64,000 nt of DNA from Acanthaster planci. Lineage: Eukaryota > Echinodermata > Asteroidea > Valvatida > Acanthasteridae. The stretch's first letter is position 1, and each line of letters starts with the position of its first letter. Of this stretch, positions 11,110-21,365 are shown in pieces. The translations under genes were made by a program, and so were the position numbers. The stretch lies in contig NW_019091506.1 in the NCBI RefSeq assembly GCF_001949145.1, forward strand, positions 599,548 to 663,547, given 5' to 3'. A model generated the notes under the pieces. The model was not told the origin of the DNA. It did not search any database and worked only from the letters and a program-made list of their open reading frames with translations.

Positions 11110-12110
11110 TTAACTGTCACTGTCTCCTGAAGGGCAGATGGAGTTTTCGTCAATGTCTTCCGTCATGCAGAGGTCCTTATTGTTGTCATCTTTTGAAGAG
11201 CAGAAGTCCACATTGTTTTTATCAATGTCTTCTGAGGAGCAGAGATCCTTGTGGTTCTCATCAACGTCTTCTAAGGGGTAGAGGTTCTTGCGGTTCTCGT
11301 CAATGTCTTCTGAAGAGGAGAAGTCCTTGTGGGTTTTGTCATTGTCTTCTGAAAAGCAAGGAGCCTCGTCCTTATCAATGTTTTCTTGGGAGCAGAGATC
11401 CTTGTGGTTCTCATCAGCGTCTTCTAAGGGGCAGAGATTCTTGCGGTTGTCGTCAATGTCTTCTGAAGAGGAGAAGTCCTTGTGGGTTTTGTCATTGTCT
11501 TCTGAAGAGCAAGGAGCCTCGTCCTTATCAATGTTTTCTTGGGAGCAGATATCCTTGTGGTTCTCATCAACATCTTCTAAGGGGCAGAGATTCTTGCGGT
11601 TCTCGTCAATGTCTTCTGCAGAGGAGAAGTCCTTGTGGGTTTTGTCATTGTCTTCTGAAGAGCAAGGAGCCTCGTTTTTATCAATGTTTTCTTGGGAGTC
11701 TTTTGAAGAGTAAAAGTGGTTCTTGTCAATATTTTCCGAAGAGCAGATGTCCTTTTGGCTCTTGTCAATGTCTTTTAATGAGCAAAGATCCTTATCCTTA
11801 TCAATGTCTTCTGAGGAGCAGAGGTCTTTATGGTTCTTATCAATGCCTTCTGAAGAGCAGAAGTCCTTGTAGTTCTTGTCAATGTCTTCCAATGAGCAAG
11901 GATCCTTGTCCTTATCAATATCCTCCGTGGAGCAGAGGTGCTTACAATTCTCATCAATGCCTTTTGAAGAACAGATGTTCTTGTGGTTCTTGTCAACGTC
12001 TTCCAAAGTGCAAGGATCTACGTCCATACTAATGTTATCTGAGGAACAGAGGTCCTTGTGGCTCTTATTAATGTCCTCTAAAGAGCAGAGGTCCTGGTAG
12101 TTCTTGTCAA
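10975..12110 (-). repeat. Acidic 13-residue coding array with 153-bp higher-order repeat
   Basis: About 25 units of the form C-S-S-E-D-I-D-K-N-x-K-D-L make up the C-terminus. Near 11330..11700 the units are organised into three 51-residue (153-bp) higher-order copies: the landmark GAGCCTCG on the plus strand recurs at 11361, 11514 and 11667. Units continue past the stop at 11110 in the same frame to about 10975. The repeat keeps several frames open on both strands, which explains long antisense open frames there. Confidence 0.85.
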
Positions 12111-15100
12111 GGTTGATTGGAGCAAGTCTGACAAAGCAGCGATCTACACATTTCTCAACAATGACTGGCATTTGTCTAACATTGCAATGGTCCTTGTCAA
12201 GGTTGATTGGAGTGAGTCTAACAGAGCATCGGTCCATGCAGCTCTTGTCAAGACTGACTGGCGTTTGTTTGTTATGGCAGCGGTCCTTGTCAACACTGAC
12301 AGGACTTAATCTGACAAAGCAGCGGCCCATAGCTGCTATCTGTTCTTGAAGTGGCTTTGGGAATGTGGTGTAAGACTGACCTTCACTTTGAGGATGGCTT
12401 TCAGAATTGCCCTTCTGATCTTTGTCTCTCATTAGTTTCTCATCTTCACTGGACATGCCTTCGTCAGGTGCTAGATCCTTTTGGCTTCCTACACAAGGGA
12501 CTCTATTTCCTTTCACTTCGTTTTCAGTTTTCCTGCAGCAAGTAGAATCCACCTTGGGCATGGACTGGACTTGGGAACTGCTTCCTTGAGGTATGCTCCC
12601 ATCCCTCCGTCCAGGGAAAGGGTTGTTTCCAGCATAACAGACTTGATTTCCTTTTATTCCATCTTGCGCTGTTCTGAAGGAAATACAGTCCACATTGGGT
12701 ATAGCCTGGATTTCAGAGCTGCTTCTCTCAGGTATGCTCTCTGCCCTGGGGATTGAGTCTTGCCTGGACCCATTTCTTTTATCAGGGGCTTTGTTTCCTT
12801 TTATCCCATCTTGCATTGTCCAGCAGTAAGAATAGTCCACCTTCGGCATGGCTTGAATTCGAGAACTGCTTCGCACAACCTCTGCCCTGGTAGTTTGATT
12901 TTGTTTCATGCCATCATGAAGTTTCCAGCAGCACGCATAGTCCACCCGGTGCATGGCTTTTATTCGGGGACTGTTCCTTTGAAAGTTGCCACCCATGTAA
13001 TGATGCGTGCGTTGGAATAGGAGTCTGCCCCTCTTGGTCTTGTTACTTCCAATGCTTCCTTTCTGGGCTCCTTTTGACATCACTGGTGTTTTACTGAGTC
13101 GTTGAAGAAATTCCTGCCTCCAGTTTTTATCACTGAATTTTGGTTTGTAATACATCTCAAGTTCCATCTTCTTTTCTGCTTCCTGCAGACGCAGTGACCT
13201 CCTTGTTATTTTTGTTTCTTCTGTGGCATCTGGAGTGGGCATGTCCACAGATCCCTTGCCTCCATCTGTGGCTTCTGAGTTGAATTTGCCATTCTTAGAA
13301 TCTCGTGAAGCAGGGCCTTGTACAACCATCTCCTGAGTTGATTTCACTACTTTCTGTGCTTCTTTCATGGACTTTAACTGAACATCTGTAGGTGCAGTAT
13401 TTGCTATGGACTGAGGTATGCTCTGGTTTGACAAAATAACGCCACTTGACTCAGCCAGTACATCCTGTTCACCAGGTACAGGATGAGCACTGAGAGATCC
13501 ACTGGGCAGAGTTTCCTCAGTGCAACAGTAACTCTCTGATCCCCGCATTTTCTTCTGTGGTATGTCAGCAGGTTCTGGGGTAGCCTGTCGTTTTGTTGTT
13601 CCCAAGGAAGTACTAAATTTTGTATCCCTGTCATTCTTACCACTGATTTTACTAAAGCTGTAAGTGTGATCACTGTGTTTCTTAGTCTGATGTGTGCATC
13701 TCAGATGGCCATGAGGACTGCTGCCTGCACTGGCAGATTTGCTAAGTGTACAGACATGTTCTACCTGACTCTTCTCTTCAGAGTCTAAGATAGCTTTCTC
13801 TTTATGCAATCCATCAGAGTCACTAGTCTGCAGCTCATCTATGGTCGCTATCGAAGTCCTACCATCTTTCCGCAGCAGAATCTTTTGAAGTATTTTCTTA
13901 TATGGCGCAAACCTTGAAGATTTTTTCTTAGTCACCACTGCCAAGGCATCGTGCTTACTTAATACCTTCTTCCACTTGTGCCGGACAGAATTTCCCGGGT
14001 CAGTAGCAGGGACCTGTGGATTGGTTGAAGTGTCTCTCGGGGTCAAATGCATCTTGTTTAGTAGAGAGCTGATGGCCGAACTGCAGACGCCACTTTTGGC
14101 CAAATGACCATACCCACGAGGTACATGGCTTGCAGCTGAGTCAGTATCTTGTTGCAGAAGAGGATCATCCAAAGGACCTAACTCTGTGCTTGCCAGACTC
14201 TGTTTGCAGTCTTCATCCTTAACACCTTTCAGTAACAGATTACGAAGTAACATGGACTGCCCACAAGGACTGCTCATCTCTTTGATGGCAGGTTCTGTCT
14301 GCATGACGTGCATCTTGCCATTAAGAACAATCCCAAGCCCAGTGACACAGCCTGTGTTTGAGATGATGGGTCTTGGCATGGTGCCACCATTGCCACCATG
14401 GAGAGGGTGTCCTGCCATCCTGGTCTGTAGGATGCCATCTCTCTCAATGGTATCACTGAGAATTCTGTCAGCAAGCAATTTGTTACCATACGGAACCAGA
14501 GGGAACCTTACATCTGGTGCCATCTGGAGCATGGTATTGTGTACGTTATGCAGTACTGTACTGGTGGGGGCCTCCTGAGGTTGACTCTCAGCCGATGGCC
14601 TCTCCCTTGACATGTCTGTGATGCCTGTAAAACCTAATTGTGGCCGTGATTCTGGAGACCTAGGCCTTGACTTGGGGTTTATATCATCTGACTTATCATT
14701 CGTCAGTTGCGAAAAGCTGTTTTTACACTGACCTTCACTTGATGGTTTTTTGCCCTGTTTTGGGTCACTTTGATCAGCATCTGTTTCTTCTGACGTGTAA
14801 CGGTTTGCTTCATCATCCATCACTGAATCTGCTTTCTTTCCCTTTGGTTGGGCTTCTTGATTTTGTGAAATGTCAGACTTTTCCGAGTCAATGAGACCAT
14901 TGGCAGCTATTGATGAAGACTGTTCATTTCCTGTGCCCTTGAGTAATCTTGTTGATCTCCTTACAGGCACATTGTAAAGGGCTGGTTTATTTGTAGTGAT
15001 TTCATGTGCTGCTGCGCTCTTTTTGACCTTAGAACCCGGAGTCAATTCATCTTTTTTTCCTTCAGACAACAGGCTACTTTTCTCACTCACTGCAGTGTCA

Positions 15101-18100
15101 TCAGACTTAGTCTGGCCTACACCTGACACATTTGTATCTGTTGCTGTAACTGGAATATTGGTATTACCATCAACAGAGGTGGGAGATCCTCTGTTCAACA
15201 TTTCCTTGGTTAAAGGAAGTGTACGGTTAAGCACAAGATTTGTTTCCACTGGAGAAGAGCCAGCATTAGAAACAGACGGTTGTATGGCAACACTTTTGAC
15301 AGTGAGGACTGGAGCTATGGCTGGATTACGTGTTGTTTTTGTGATCATCAGGCGAATTGTAGGGGATTTTGTTTGAGCCCCACTAGGCCCTGCGCCAGGA
15401 CTGTTCTCCGAAGTAAGATTGGAAGAGTTGGGCTGGGTGACAGAAATTTTCTTCTGCTGATTCTTGAAATATTGAGAGACAATGTACTGTGACAAGTTCA
15501 AGGTGATGTCTTTACGATCATCAACCCGTTGCTTCCTCACATAGCGCTCCACAACTTTAATGGTATTCTCACTCAAATGGTTGAGGACTGCAGAGTCAAC
15601 TAGTGAGGACAGGTGTGAGCGGTAAGGCTTAGCTAGCACGCCTTTGTAGTGTTTAGAAATAAGTGAGGATGGCAGTGTCTGCAGGTAGTCCAGTCGCTTT
15701 ACTTCTTTCGAGGATGGAAAGAGTGGCATCTCTTTGAATTCTGGGTGACTGAAGCCGAGGGGAATCTTGTACTTGAACTTTGCTGTCTTCGAACTTACCA
15801 TAGCTGGGTCTGAAGCAGGTAAGGTATGTGGTTGAGGGGAACCAGTGATCATCTGAAGTGCGAGGCGATAGAGATCGGACATGTCAATAGCCTGGAAGAA
15901 CCTCATGAGCACATTTGGCTGTAGCAATGGTGGACATGGATTTGAGGGAATTCCAGCAGCTTTGCCTTGGACACCCTGCCCTACAAGTCCTGCAGCCTGA
16001 CTCTGAGAGGACAACACTGATGGTTCCCGGACAGACCCTGCCTGTTCATCTTCCTCTTCGCTTGATATGGCCTCTACCTCAGCAGCTGAGTCTGCACTTG
16101 GAGATGCCTCCTCTAACTCCTCTGAACTGCTGCTCTTGTCTAGCCAGCTGCAATCACTTTCATTGTCACTGCTGCTGCTGATTGGATCATGCTTGCCATA
16201 AACAGGCAGTTTGACACTCTGTGGATGCTCAGTCCTACTCAGTGGACGTATGACATTAAACTGGGTGACCTTCTGGCTGGCACCTGAGGTAGAGTCAGAC
16301 CCCGAAGTTGCTGACCACCTAGGTTTATTCAGTCCAGACTCTACAGATGACACTGGTGCAGAAAAGGCAGGGTGTTGATTGGTTGATACAGGAATGACTA
16401 TCTCTTCCTGCCTCTCTGCAACACCTGGAGTGGCAATGTTGTCAGAACAGGCTGCCATATTCACATCCTGGTTGATACAAACCAGTTGAGGAGCTCCTTC
16501 AAAACCAGTCAACTCTTTGACACAAGTGTTGTCTGCTTCATGTTCTGTTGACAGCTGCTTGGGGGTCTCTTCAATGCAAGAGATGGCAGTGCCATCAGAC
16601 ATCACCTTTCCTGAGCTTGGATCTAACACTGTAGGTGATTGGCTTGTATCTTTGCACTTGCGTACTGGCCTTAACTTGCAGCCAAGCTGATGCTGAGTGA
16701 CATTTCTGTACATTCTATCTGTAAAGCCACACCCATACCTGCATTTATGCATTCGTTTCTTGGCATATAGTTCGTCACTGATCGATATGCTGTATGCCAG
16801 CTTGTGAAACTGTTCCTTGTGCTTGTGCAGGGCTTCCACAGACGTCACCTTGCAGTCACACATGTTGCAAGTGTATGGGGGACCTAATTCTGACAATGTG
16901 GATGAAGGGAGAGGTAGGGTGGGTTCAGCAATCTCCTCTCGGCAGCAGTATTCATATTCATCAGGGTGATGCATAATCAGGTGCTTGTCACAGTCCTGGA
17001 GTGTCGGGTGCAAGGTGTTGCAGAGTAGACAGCGCCATTCCTGATCTTTCTTGGATAGACCAAGCCGCTGGAGTGGGCTGGCTTCTGCCCTCTTCATTGG
17101 CCGGTGATTGAGCTTGACGTGCAGCTCGAGCAGTCTCTTGGTTGGAAATATTACATTGCATGTAGTACAGTACCAGTGATGTACAACTTCTGCATCTGCT
17201 GCAACTTGTGAATTCCCATCTTCCTCATGGAGTTCTTTCATGTGCCGCTTAAAATGCTTGCTTGAGGAAAATGTTCTCAGGCATTTCAGACACTGATGTT
17301 CATGCTGGCATGATGCATGACGCTGATCCTTTGATCCCTTTGGTGACATGGCTCCTTTGGCAAAGCCTTCCCTTTTCTTAAATCCATAATGAACAAGCTT
17401 AGTGTGTAGTTTTAACAGCTCTTTGTTTGCAAGCCGGCAATCACAGAGCAAGCACCAGAAATGGACCACTCTTTTGTGGCGTGCAAGCTGGCAAGGAGAA
17501 GTACCTTTGTACTTACACCACTTACAGTGTGTCTTAGCCAATGCATCACTTGCTTGGCGATGCTGAACGAAAGCCATACCCTGCTTAGGAAACACAAGCT
17601 TGCATTTCTTGCACCGTATTTCATCTATCGCCTGGAAAAGCTGGCTGGATTTGGCGGGGCAACAGGGAACTTCGTGGTAGTATCTAGACACAGGATCATC
17701 TGCTTGGGTGGCTGAGTGGCTGTTGATTAAGCCAGGGCATGCAGCAATCTCATGCTGAAGCTGCAAGTGGTTCTTCACTGCAACCTGACTGGAGAACACG
17801 CCTTTACAAAGATTACACGCATAATTAACTGGATGCCCCTGGCCTGGCACAGCAGCATGTTGGAGACCATGACTGGCTGACTTATGTCTGCGCAGTGTGC
17901 TTTTCTGCAGAAATGTGATATCGCAGACATGGCATCGGAAGAGCTGGTCTGAGTGACACAGGAGCTCATGCCGCGTGAAGGCACCTGGGAGGACGGATTT
18001 GTAGGTACACTTGGAACAGCTGTACACATGGCACCTCTTGCCATGTCTATTCCTATGGAACAACAAAGATGGTAAATAGGAGAATGAACGGAGGCACTCC

Positions 18101-19428
18101 TCGCACTCAAAGGACCCGTAGTATCTCTTAGGATGTGGCCGATGGCATATACCAGGTCTTGTCACATCCCCATAATACTTCTTCAGAATTTTTACTTTGG
18201 TAGTTGTTGCAATGATCTCAGAATAAAGGTCGTCTTCTTCATCCACAAGCTCGGCCGATGCATTCACGTCTGTTATTGAGTCATGTGGGATTCCTTTCAG
18301 GCAATCTGGAGTGTCAATGGGCATTTCGGTGGCTGGCGTTGTGGTCATATCAACAATGAAAGGTGTGTGCCCCTTTTCTGTTGAAACACAGTAAAGTGAA
18401 TGCAATGATGGATCAACTGAAGCCTGAAGGTCTTCTGTATTATTGGGGCATTTTATACATGTAGCTTGAGAATTTTCTGCGAGATGGGATCCTCTTCCAG
18501 CTTGAAATCCTTCTGCATCTTGTGAAAATTCTCCTGCATGGATGTCTTCTACAGCTTGGGAACCTTCTGTAGCTTCAGAACTCTCCACAGCTTGGGAACC
18601 ACCTGTAGCCTGAGAGCTCCTGTGAGCTTGAAATTTCTTTGTGACATCTAAACCGCAGGCATCCTGTGTAGCTTGTGAATCTTTTGATTCTTGAGAACCT
18701 ACTTTAGAGTTTTGGTCTCTGGTAAATTGACTCCCTTCAGTAGCATGGGCACAATCCATAGCTGGGGAGTTTGTGATGGCTTCTGTACCTTCTGCAGCTT
18801 GGGAGCATTCCACAGCTTGGTTATCTCGTGAAGTTCTAAGATTCTCTGTTGTTTGGGAACCTTCTGAAGTGGGTAACTCTCTTCCTGACAATGTACCTTC
18901 AGAGGTTTGGCACTCTCCTTTAGCTTGGGAACCCTCTATCTTTTGGGAAAGGACCATTGCTCGATTTCCTCCTTTTCCTGACTGCTTGTGAGGCTCCAAG
19001 ACTGACACATCTGTCAAGGCAATGCTGATGTCATCTTTGAGGAGGCACTTGGATGAAGCATGGGTTTCCACACTGTTCTCAGTTTCATCTGAGGTAAAAA
19101 TGATATCTTCACTTGGTTCCCGGGCTGAGGCAGTATCAGCCTCGTTTGTGGCTTCACTGCATGATGAATCAACGAGAGAATCTAATGCTGAGACCTGCAT
19201 GGCTCGTTGATTGCAATCAATAGTGCACATGGCTTCAGAATTCGACCCACTACTGCCTGACACTGTGGCTCTACCATCGTTGCCAATGTCAGCAGGCTGA
19301 TCCTCTTCTTCATCTGCCTCAGTGCCGTCTAAGCAACTGTTTGATACATAGGTTGTTGCACAGACACTGTCACCTGGGGTTTTGGCAAAGTCTTCCGGTG
19401 TCCTCTCACAGGTAGAATCTGCCTCCAT
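11110..19428 (-). CDS. Giant single-exon C2H2 zinc-finger protein (2772 residues) with four internal repeat arrays
   Basis: Likely a nuclear DNA- or chromatin-binding protein; I do not recognise an orthologue. About 12 C2H2-type fingers occupy residues 439-917 (first FECEECLRSF, last HKCRYGCGF). They are irregularly spaced, lack TGEKP linkers, and the fifth and twelfth are imperfect. Before them (about 160-325) lies an S-Q-A-x-E-x hexapeptide array. A conserved-looking helical block follows at about 1165-1320 (MRFFQAIDMSDLYRLALQ, GFSHPEFKEMPLF). Two basic RRS(T/L)RL motifs fall near 1489 and 2077. Two further repeat arrays and an acidic 13-residue array end the protein. An in-frame TGA 30 bases upstream supports the ATG chosen. 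An acceptor-like TTTCATTAACACAG near 19530 suggests a 5' untranslated intron. Long disordered regions are rich in S, D, E and K. Confidence 0.88.
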   Translation of the reverse strand: MEADSTCERTPEDFAKTPGDSVCATTYVSNSCLDGTEADEEEDQPADIGNDGRATVSGSSGSNSEAMCTIDCNQRAMQVSALDSLVDSSCSEATNEADTASAREPSEDIIFTSDETENSVETHASSKCLLKDDISIALTDVSVLEPHKQSGKGGNRAMVLSQKIEGSQAKGECQTSEGTLSGRELPTSEGSQTTENLRTSRDNQAVECSQAAEGTEAITNSPAMDCAHATEGSQFTRDQNSKVGSQESKDSQATQDACGLDVTKKFQAHRSSQATGGSQAVESSEATEGSQAVEDIHAGEFSQDAEGFQAGRGSHLAENSQATCIKCPNNTEDLQASVDPSLHSLYCVSTEKGHTPFIVDMTTTPATEMPIDTPDCLKGIPHDSITDVNASAELVDEEDDLYSEIIATTTKVKILKKYYGDVTRPGICHRPHPKRYYGSFECEECLRSFSYLPSLLFHRNRHGKRCHVYSCSKCTYKSVLPGAFTRHELLCHSDQLFRCHVCDITFLQKSTLRRHKSASHGLQHAAVPGQGHPVNYACNLCKGVFSSQVAVKNHLQLQHEIAACPGLINSHSATQADDPVSRYYHEVPCCPAKSSQLFQAIDEIRCKKCKLVFPKQGMAFVQHRQASDALAKTHCKWCKYKGTSPCQLARHKRVVHFWCLLCDCRLANKELLKLHTKLVHYGFKKREGFAKGAMSPKGSKDQRHASCQHEHQCLKCLRTFSSSKHFKRHMKELHEEDGNSQVAADAEVVHHWYCTTCNVIFPTKRLLELHVKLNHRPMKRAEASPLQRLGLSKKDQEWRCLLCNTLHPTLQDCDKHLIMHHPDEYEYCCREEIAEPTLPLPSSTLSELGPPYTCNMCDCKVTSVEALHKHKEQFHKLAYSISISDELYAKKRMHKCRYGCGFTDRMYRNVTQHQLGCKLRPVRKCKDTSQSPTVLDPSSGKVMSDGTAISCIEETPKQLSTEHEADNTCVKELTGFEGAPQLVCINQDVNMAACSDNIATPGVAERQEEIVIPVSTNQHPAFSAPVSSVESGLNKPRWSATSGSDSTSGASQKVTQFNVIRPLSRTEHPQSVKLPVYGKHDPISSSSDNESDCSWLDKSSSSEELEEASPSADSAAEVEAISSEEEDEQAGSVREPSVLSSQSQAAGLVGQGVQGKAAGIPSNPCPPLLQPNVLMRFFQAIDMSDLYRLALQMITGSPQPHTLPASDPAMVSSKTAKFKYKIPLGFSHPEFKEMPLFPSSKEVKRLDYLQTLPSSLISKHYKGVLAKPYRSHLSSLVDSAVLNHLSENTIKVVERYVRKQRVDDRKDITLNLSQYIVSQYFKNQQKKISVTQPNSSNLTSENSPGAGPSGAQTKSPTIRLMITKTTRNPAIAPVLTVKSVAIQPSVSNAGSSPVETNLVLNRTLPLTKEMLNRGSPTSVDGNTNIPVTATDTNVSGVGQTKSDDTAVSEKSSLLSEGKKDELTPGSKVKKSAAAHEITTNKPALYNVPVRRSTRLLKGTGNEQSSSIAANGLIDSEKSDISQNQEAQPKGKKADSVMDDEANRYTSEETDADQSDPKQGKKPSSEGQCKNSFSQLTNDKSDDINPKSRPRSPESRPQLGFTGITDMSRERPSAESQPQEAPTSTVLHNVHNTMLQMAPDVRFPLVPYGNKLLADRILSDTIERDGILQTRMAGHPLHGGNGGTMPRPIISNTGCVTGLGIVLNGKMHVMQTEPAIKEMSSPCGQSMLLRNLLLKGVKDEDCKQSLASTELGPLDDPLLQQDTDSAASHVPRGYGHLAKSGVCSSAISSLLNKMHLTPRDTSTNPQVPATDPGNSVRHKWKKVLSKHDALAVVTKKKSSRFAPYKKILQKILLRKDGRTSIATIDELQTSDSDGLHKEKAILDSEEKSQVEHVCTLSKSASAGSSPHGHLRCTHQTKKHSDHTYSFSKISGKNDRDTKFSTSLGTTKRQATPEPADIPQKKMRGSESYCCTEETLPSGSLSAHPVPGEQDVLAESSGVILSNQSIPQSIANTAPTDVQLKSMKEAQKVVKSTQEMVVQGPASRDSKNGKFNSEATDGGKGSVDMPTPDATEETKITRRSLRLQEAEKKMELEMYYKPKFSDKNWRQEFLQRLSKTPVMSKGAQKGSIGSNKTKRGRLLFQRTHHYMGGNFQRNSPRIKAMHRVDYACCWKLHDGMKQNQTTRAEVVRSSSRIQAMPKVDYSYCWTMQDGIKGNKAPDKRNGSRQDSIPRAESIPERSSSEIQAIPNVDCISFRTAQDGIKGNQVCYAGNNPFPGRRDGSIPQGSSSQVQSMPKVDSTCCRKTENEVKGNRVPCVGSQKDLAPDEGMSSEDEKLMRDKDQKGNSESHPQSEGQSYTTFPKPLQEQIAAMGRCFVRLSPVSVDKDRCHNKQTPVSLDKSCMDRCSVRLTPINLDKDHCNVRQMPVIVEKCVDRCFVRLAPINLDKNYQDLCSLEDINKSHKDLCSSDNISMDVDPCTLEDVDKNHKNICSSKGIDENCKHLCSTEDIDKDKDPCSLEDIDKNYKDFCSSEGIDKNHKDLCSSEDIDKDKDLCSLKDIDKSQKDICSSENIDKNHFYSSKDSQENIDKNEAPCSSEDNDKTHKDFSSAEDIDENRKNLCPLEDVDENHKDICSQENIDKDEAPCSSEDNDKTHKDFSSSEDIDDNRKNLCPLEDADENHKDLCSQENIDKDEAPCFSEDNDKTHKDFSSSEDIDENRKNLYPLEDVDENHKDLCSSEDIDKNNVDFCSSKDDNNKDLCMTEDIDENSICPSGDSDS
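12095..12340 (-). repeat. Coding array of the DRC.VRL.P..LDK repeat
   Basis: About three full and two partial copies (RCFVRLSPVSVDK, RCSVRLTPINLDK, RCFVRLAPINLDK, with CHNKQTPVSLDK and CNVRQMPVIVEK between) bridge the previous array and the acidic array. The alternation of Cys-containing and LDK-ending units looks like serial duplication of a 60- to 80-bp segment. Confidence 0.7.
12500..12990 (-). repeat. Coding array of the (S)SSRIQAMPKVDY..QDGIKGN repeat, four copies
   Basis: Four copies are visible at residues about 2146-2309: RIKAMHRVDYACCW, RIQAMPKVDYSYCW, EIQAIPNVDCISF and QVQSMPKVDSTCC, each followed by a (Q/H)DG(I/M)K-like segment. Spacing varies because of inserts between copies. 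Conservation of the VD and aromatic or Cys positions suggests a small motif kept by selection (inference). I know no named domain of this form. Confidence 0.7.
18455..18950 (-). repeat. Coding array of an 18-bp unit (hexapeptide SQAxEG)
   Basis: The array encodes about 27 degenerate units such as SQAVES, SEATEG, SQAVED and SQAAEG in residues 160-325 of the zinc-finger protein. It is a low-complexity, probably disordered segment N-terminal to the fingers. Register is kept at 18 bp with few exceptions (a three-residue remnant near HRS). Confidence 0.8.
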
Positions 19429-20890
19429 TGTAGATCTGTTTTGTCCAAGCTCTCACGATGGAAATCCTTGCAAGGGATGACTCATGGCTGTAGAAGCATG
19501 GCAGGGCCCCAGACTTCCAAAAAACAATCTGTGCCTGTGTTAATGAAACAAAAATGAATTTATCGCTTACTTCTCCTGCCTGATGTGGAATGATTCCTCG
19601 AACAGCTCTGCCACTTTGCTTTGCATCACAATAATTAAGAATAAAAAATTCTGCACTTAATATCGTGTGTGAGTCATAGTCGTGGGGGGTCAAAGTGTGC
19701 ATGCTATGCAATACATTATTTTACAGGGGTAAGGCAACTAACACAGCAGACTATAAATGTATTAGGAATGTACATCAGTCAACACTCTTATCAGCGTATC
19801 AAGCCATCTTGTTTCTTGTATTGTTTGTGTTGTGGAATTCAATGATATACTAGCTAGTAACAGCTTTTTAAAACTGTGTACTGAAAACCGTACATTTGCC
19901 GTAACACTACCTTTCTGTTACTGAGGTACGGTACATGGTACCAATGAAAGAAAGAAGGAATACTTTCATGATGTCGTTTGAAACCTTGTAATCTGTCTAC
20001 ATTGCTTATGACGAATGGAAACACAAATGTGTTGCACCTTTCGTAACTTGCAATTCCAAAAGTTTTAGGCAATTTGTTTACTTGTAAAATTGGATCCTTG
20101 TAAAATTGGATCCAACTTGTAAAGTTGGCAATGCTATGAATTGTTGATAAGTTGGAGAAGAAATAACTTCATGCCTGAGGGAAGAATAAGACCAAGATAC
20201 TGTAGGAATTGGCCATAACACGTTTCTTGAATTCACTAAACGTTAAATGAATAACTCCGAGTCGGAGATAAAACAACTATGCGGCCCTTGAATTTGGTAA
20301 TTTTTAGGGTGAGGTCACACTGGCCTTGATTAAAGCAGAATTATACATGGCACCAAGGCCAGTAGGTCAGGCACAAGGCCAAGTATCTGCACAAGGAGCA
20401 TGGAGGATGAATGCTAGTATCAATACAACCACATTAAGTGACCCCATCACATCATTTCATCAATACACTCCGATTCGGTTTGCAGCAGCCAACTGTAATT
20501 TAATCGCTCTTTGTTGTGCAGCAATGTTGATTTTTCTATGGGGGGGTCATTTCAGAAAGTAGGGTTACAAAGTTGTTCATCAAAAACCTTTGAAAGTAAA
20601 GATCACCACATGAATAAACATGTGTTATGACAGTTCTTATTTGTCTCACACATGTACATATAAACATCAGAGTGTGTTGTGGACCATACTGCCCTGGGTG
20701 CAAGTACTGAGACTTAAGTTTAAGATTGTTTTCTATAGAGCTACAACAGACCAGTACACACAGTGTACATGTACGTGTATTGATACCATATTAGTAAAAT
20801 GCAATCAATGAAACTCTAAGTAGCTCAGTATCCTTCCAAGGTACTGGTGAATATACAGGTAAATGTGTACGTGTACATGTCCGTTTTATG

Positions 20891-21138
20891 TGGGTAATTC
20901 AAGAAATTAGGGGTCCAAAAGTGTGACATTTTCGTGTCAATGTTACATCTGACCTTTGTTATTTGACATGGAAATATCGACGAAATTGATTCCAAACTAT
21001 TTTTACTTGTCCGACAGGTACTTTACATTAATTCATCACTCTTGGAAATTAGGAAATGTGTTCTGAACTTAAAAAAATCACATGCCACATGTGACAGGGA
21101 CATGAAAAAAGGGACACCTAATTTCCAGAATGACCCAT
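20891..21138. mobile_element. MITE, TGGGTAATTCCAGAAATT family (copy 2)
   Basis: It begins TGGGTAATTCAAGAAATTAG and ends CCAGAATGACCCA. The inside matches copy 1, including GACATGGAAATATC, TTCATCACTCTTGGAAATT and TGTGACAGGGACA. It is about 248 bp with no coding frame. Confidence 0.8.
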
Positions 21139-21190
21139 TTACACCATTCAGCAATAGATTTGACTTGAATATTTTCATAATACTTGTATG

Positions 21191-21345
21191 CAATCTTCCA
21201 CCTCTGGGGTCCGGGTTCGATTCCAGGCTCAGTCCCTACCTGATTCCATGGGTTTTTACCCTGAATATTCCCCTGGAGTTTTCCTTGCACCTCTAAAAAC
21301 TGTAACTGCTTCTCACTGTCTCCTCTCTATATAGGTTTCTTGAGG
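21191..21345 (+). repeat. tRNA-derived SINE fragment, next to an assembly gap
   Basis: A perfect B box lies in CCGGGTTCGATTCCAGG (21211..21227), followed by a body with CATGGGTTTTTACCCTG and CCTGGAGTTTTCCTTGCACC. No clear A box is visible upstream. The body resembles the reverse of the family A SINE tail (GGGTTTTCCTCCGACCTC), so the two may be related. Confidence 0.55.
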
Positions 21346-21365
21346 CTTGTGAGCTACAGTGCCCA

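Noticed and set aside
11330-11710. Regular direct repeats resembling a CRISPR array
   Set aside because: They are in-frame coding repeats in a eukaryotic gene, without unique spacers.
11193-12032. Plus-strand 279-residue open frame (Cys/Arg/Ser-rich repeats)
   Set aside because: It is the antisense of the acidic coding array. The repeat unit length is a multiple of three and keeps several frames open on both strands; no start context or splice signals support it.
10975-12110. D-x-D-x-K-D-x-C units as calcium-binding (thrombospondin type 3 or EF-hand-like) repeats
   Set aside because: The Gly and spacing of those families are missing, there is no signal peptide, and the rest of the protein looks nuclear.
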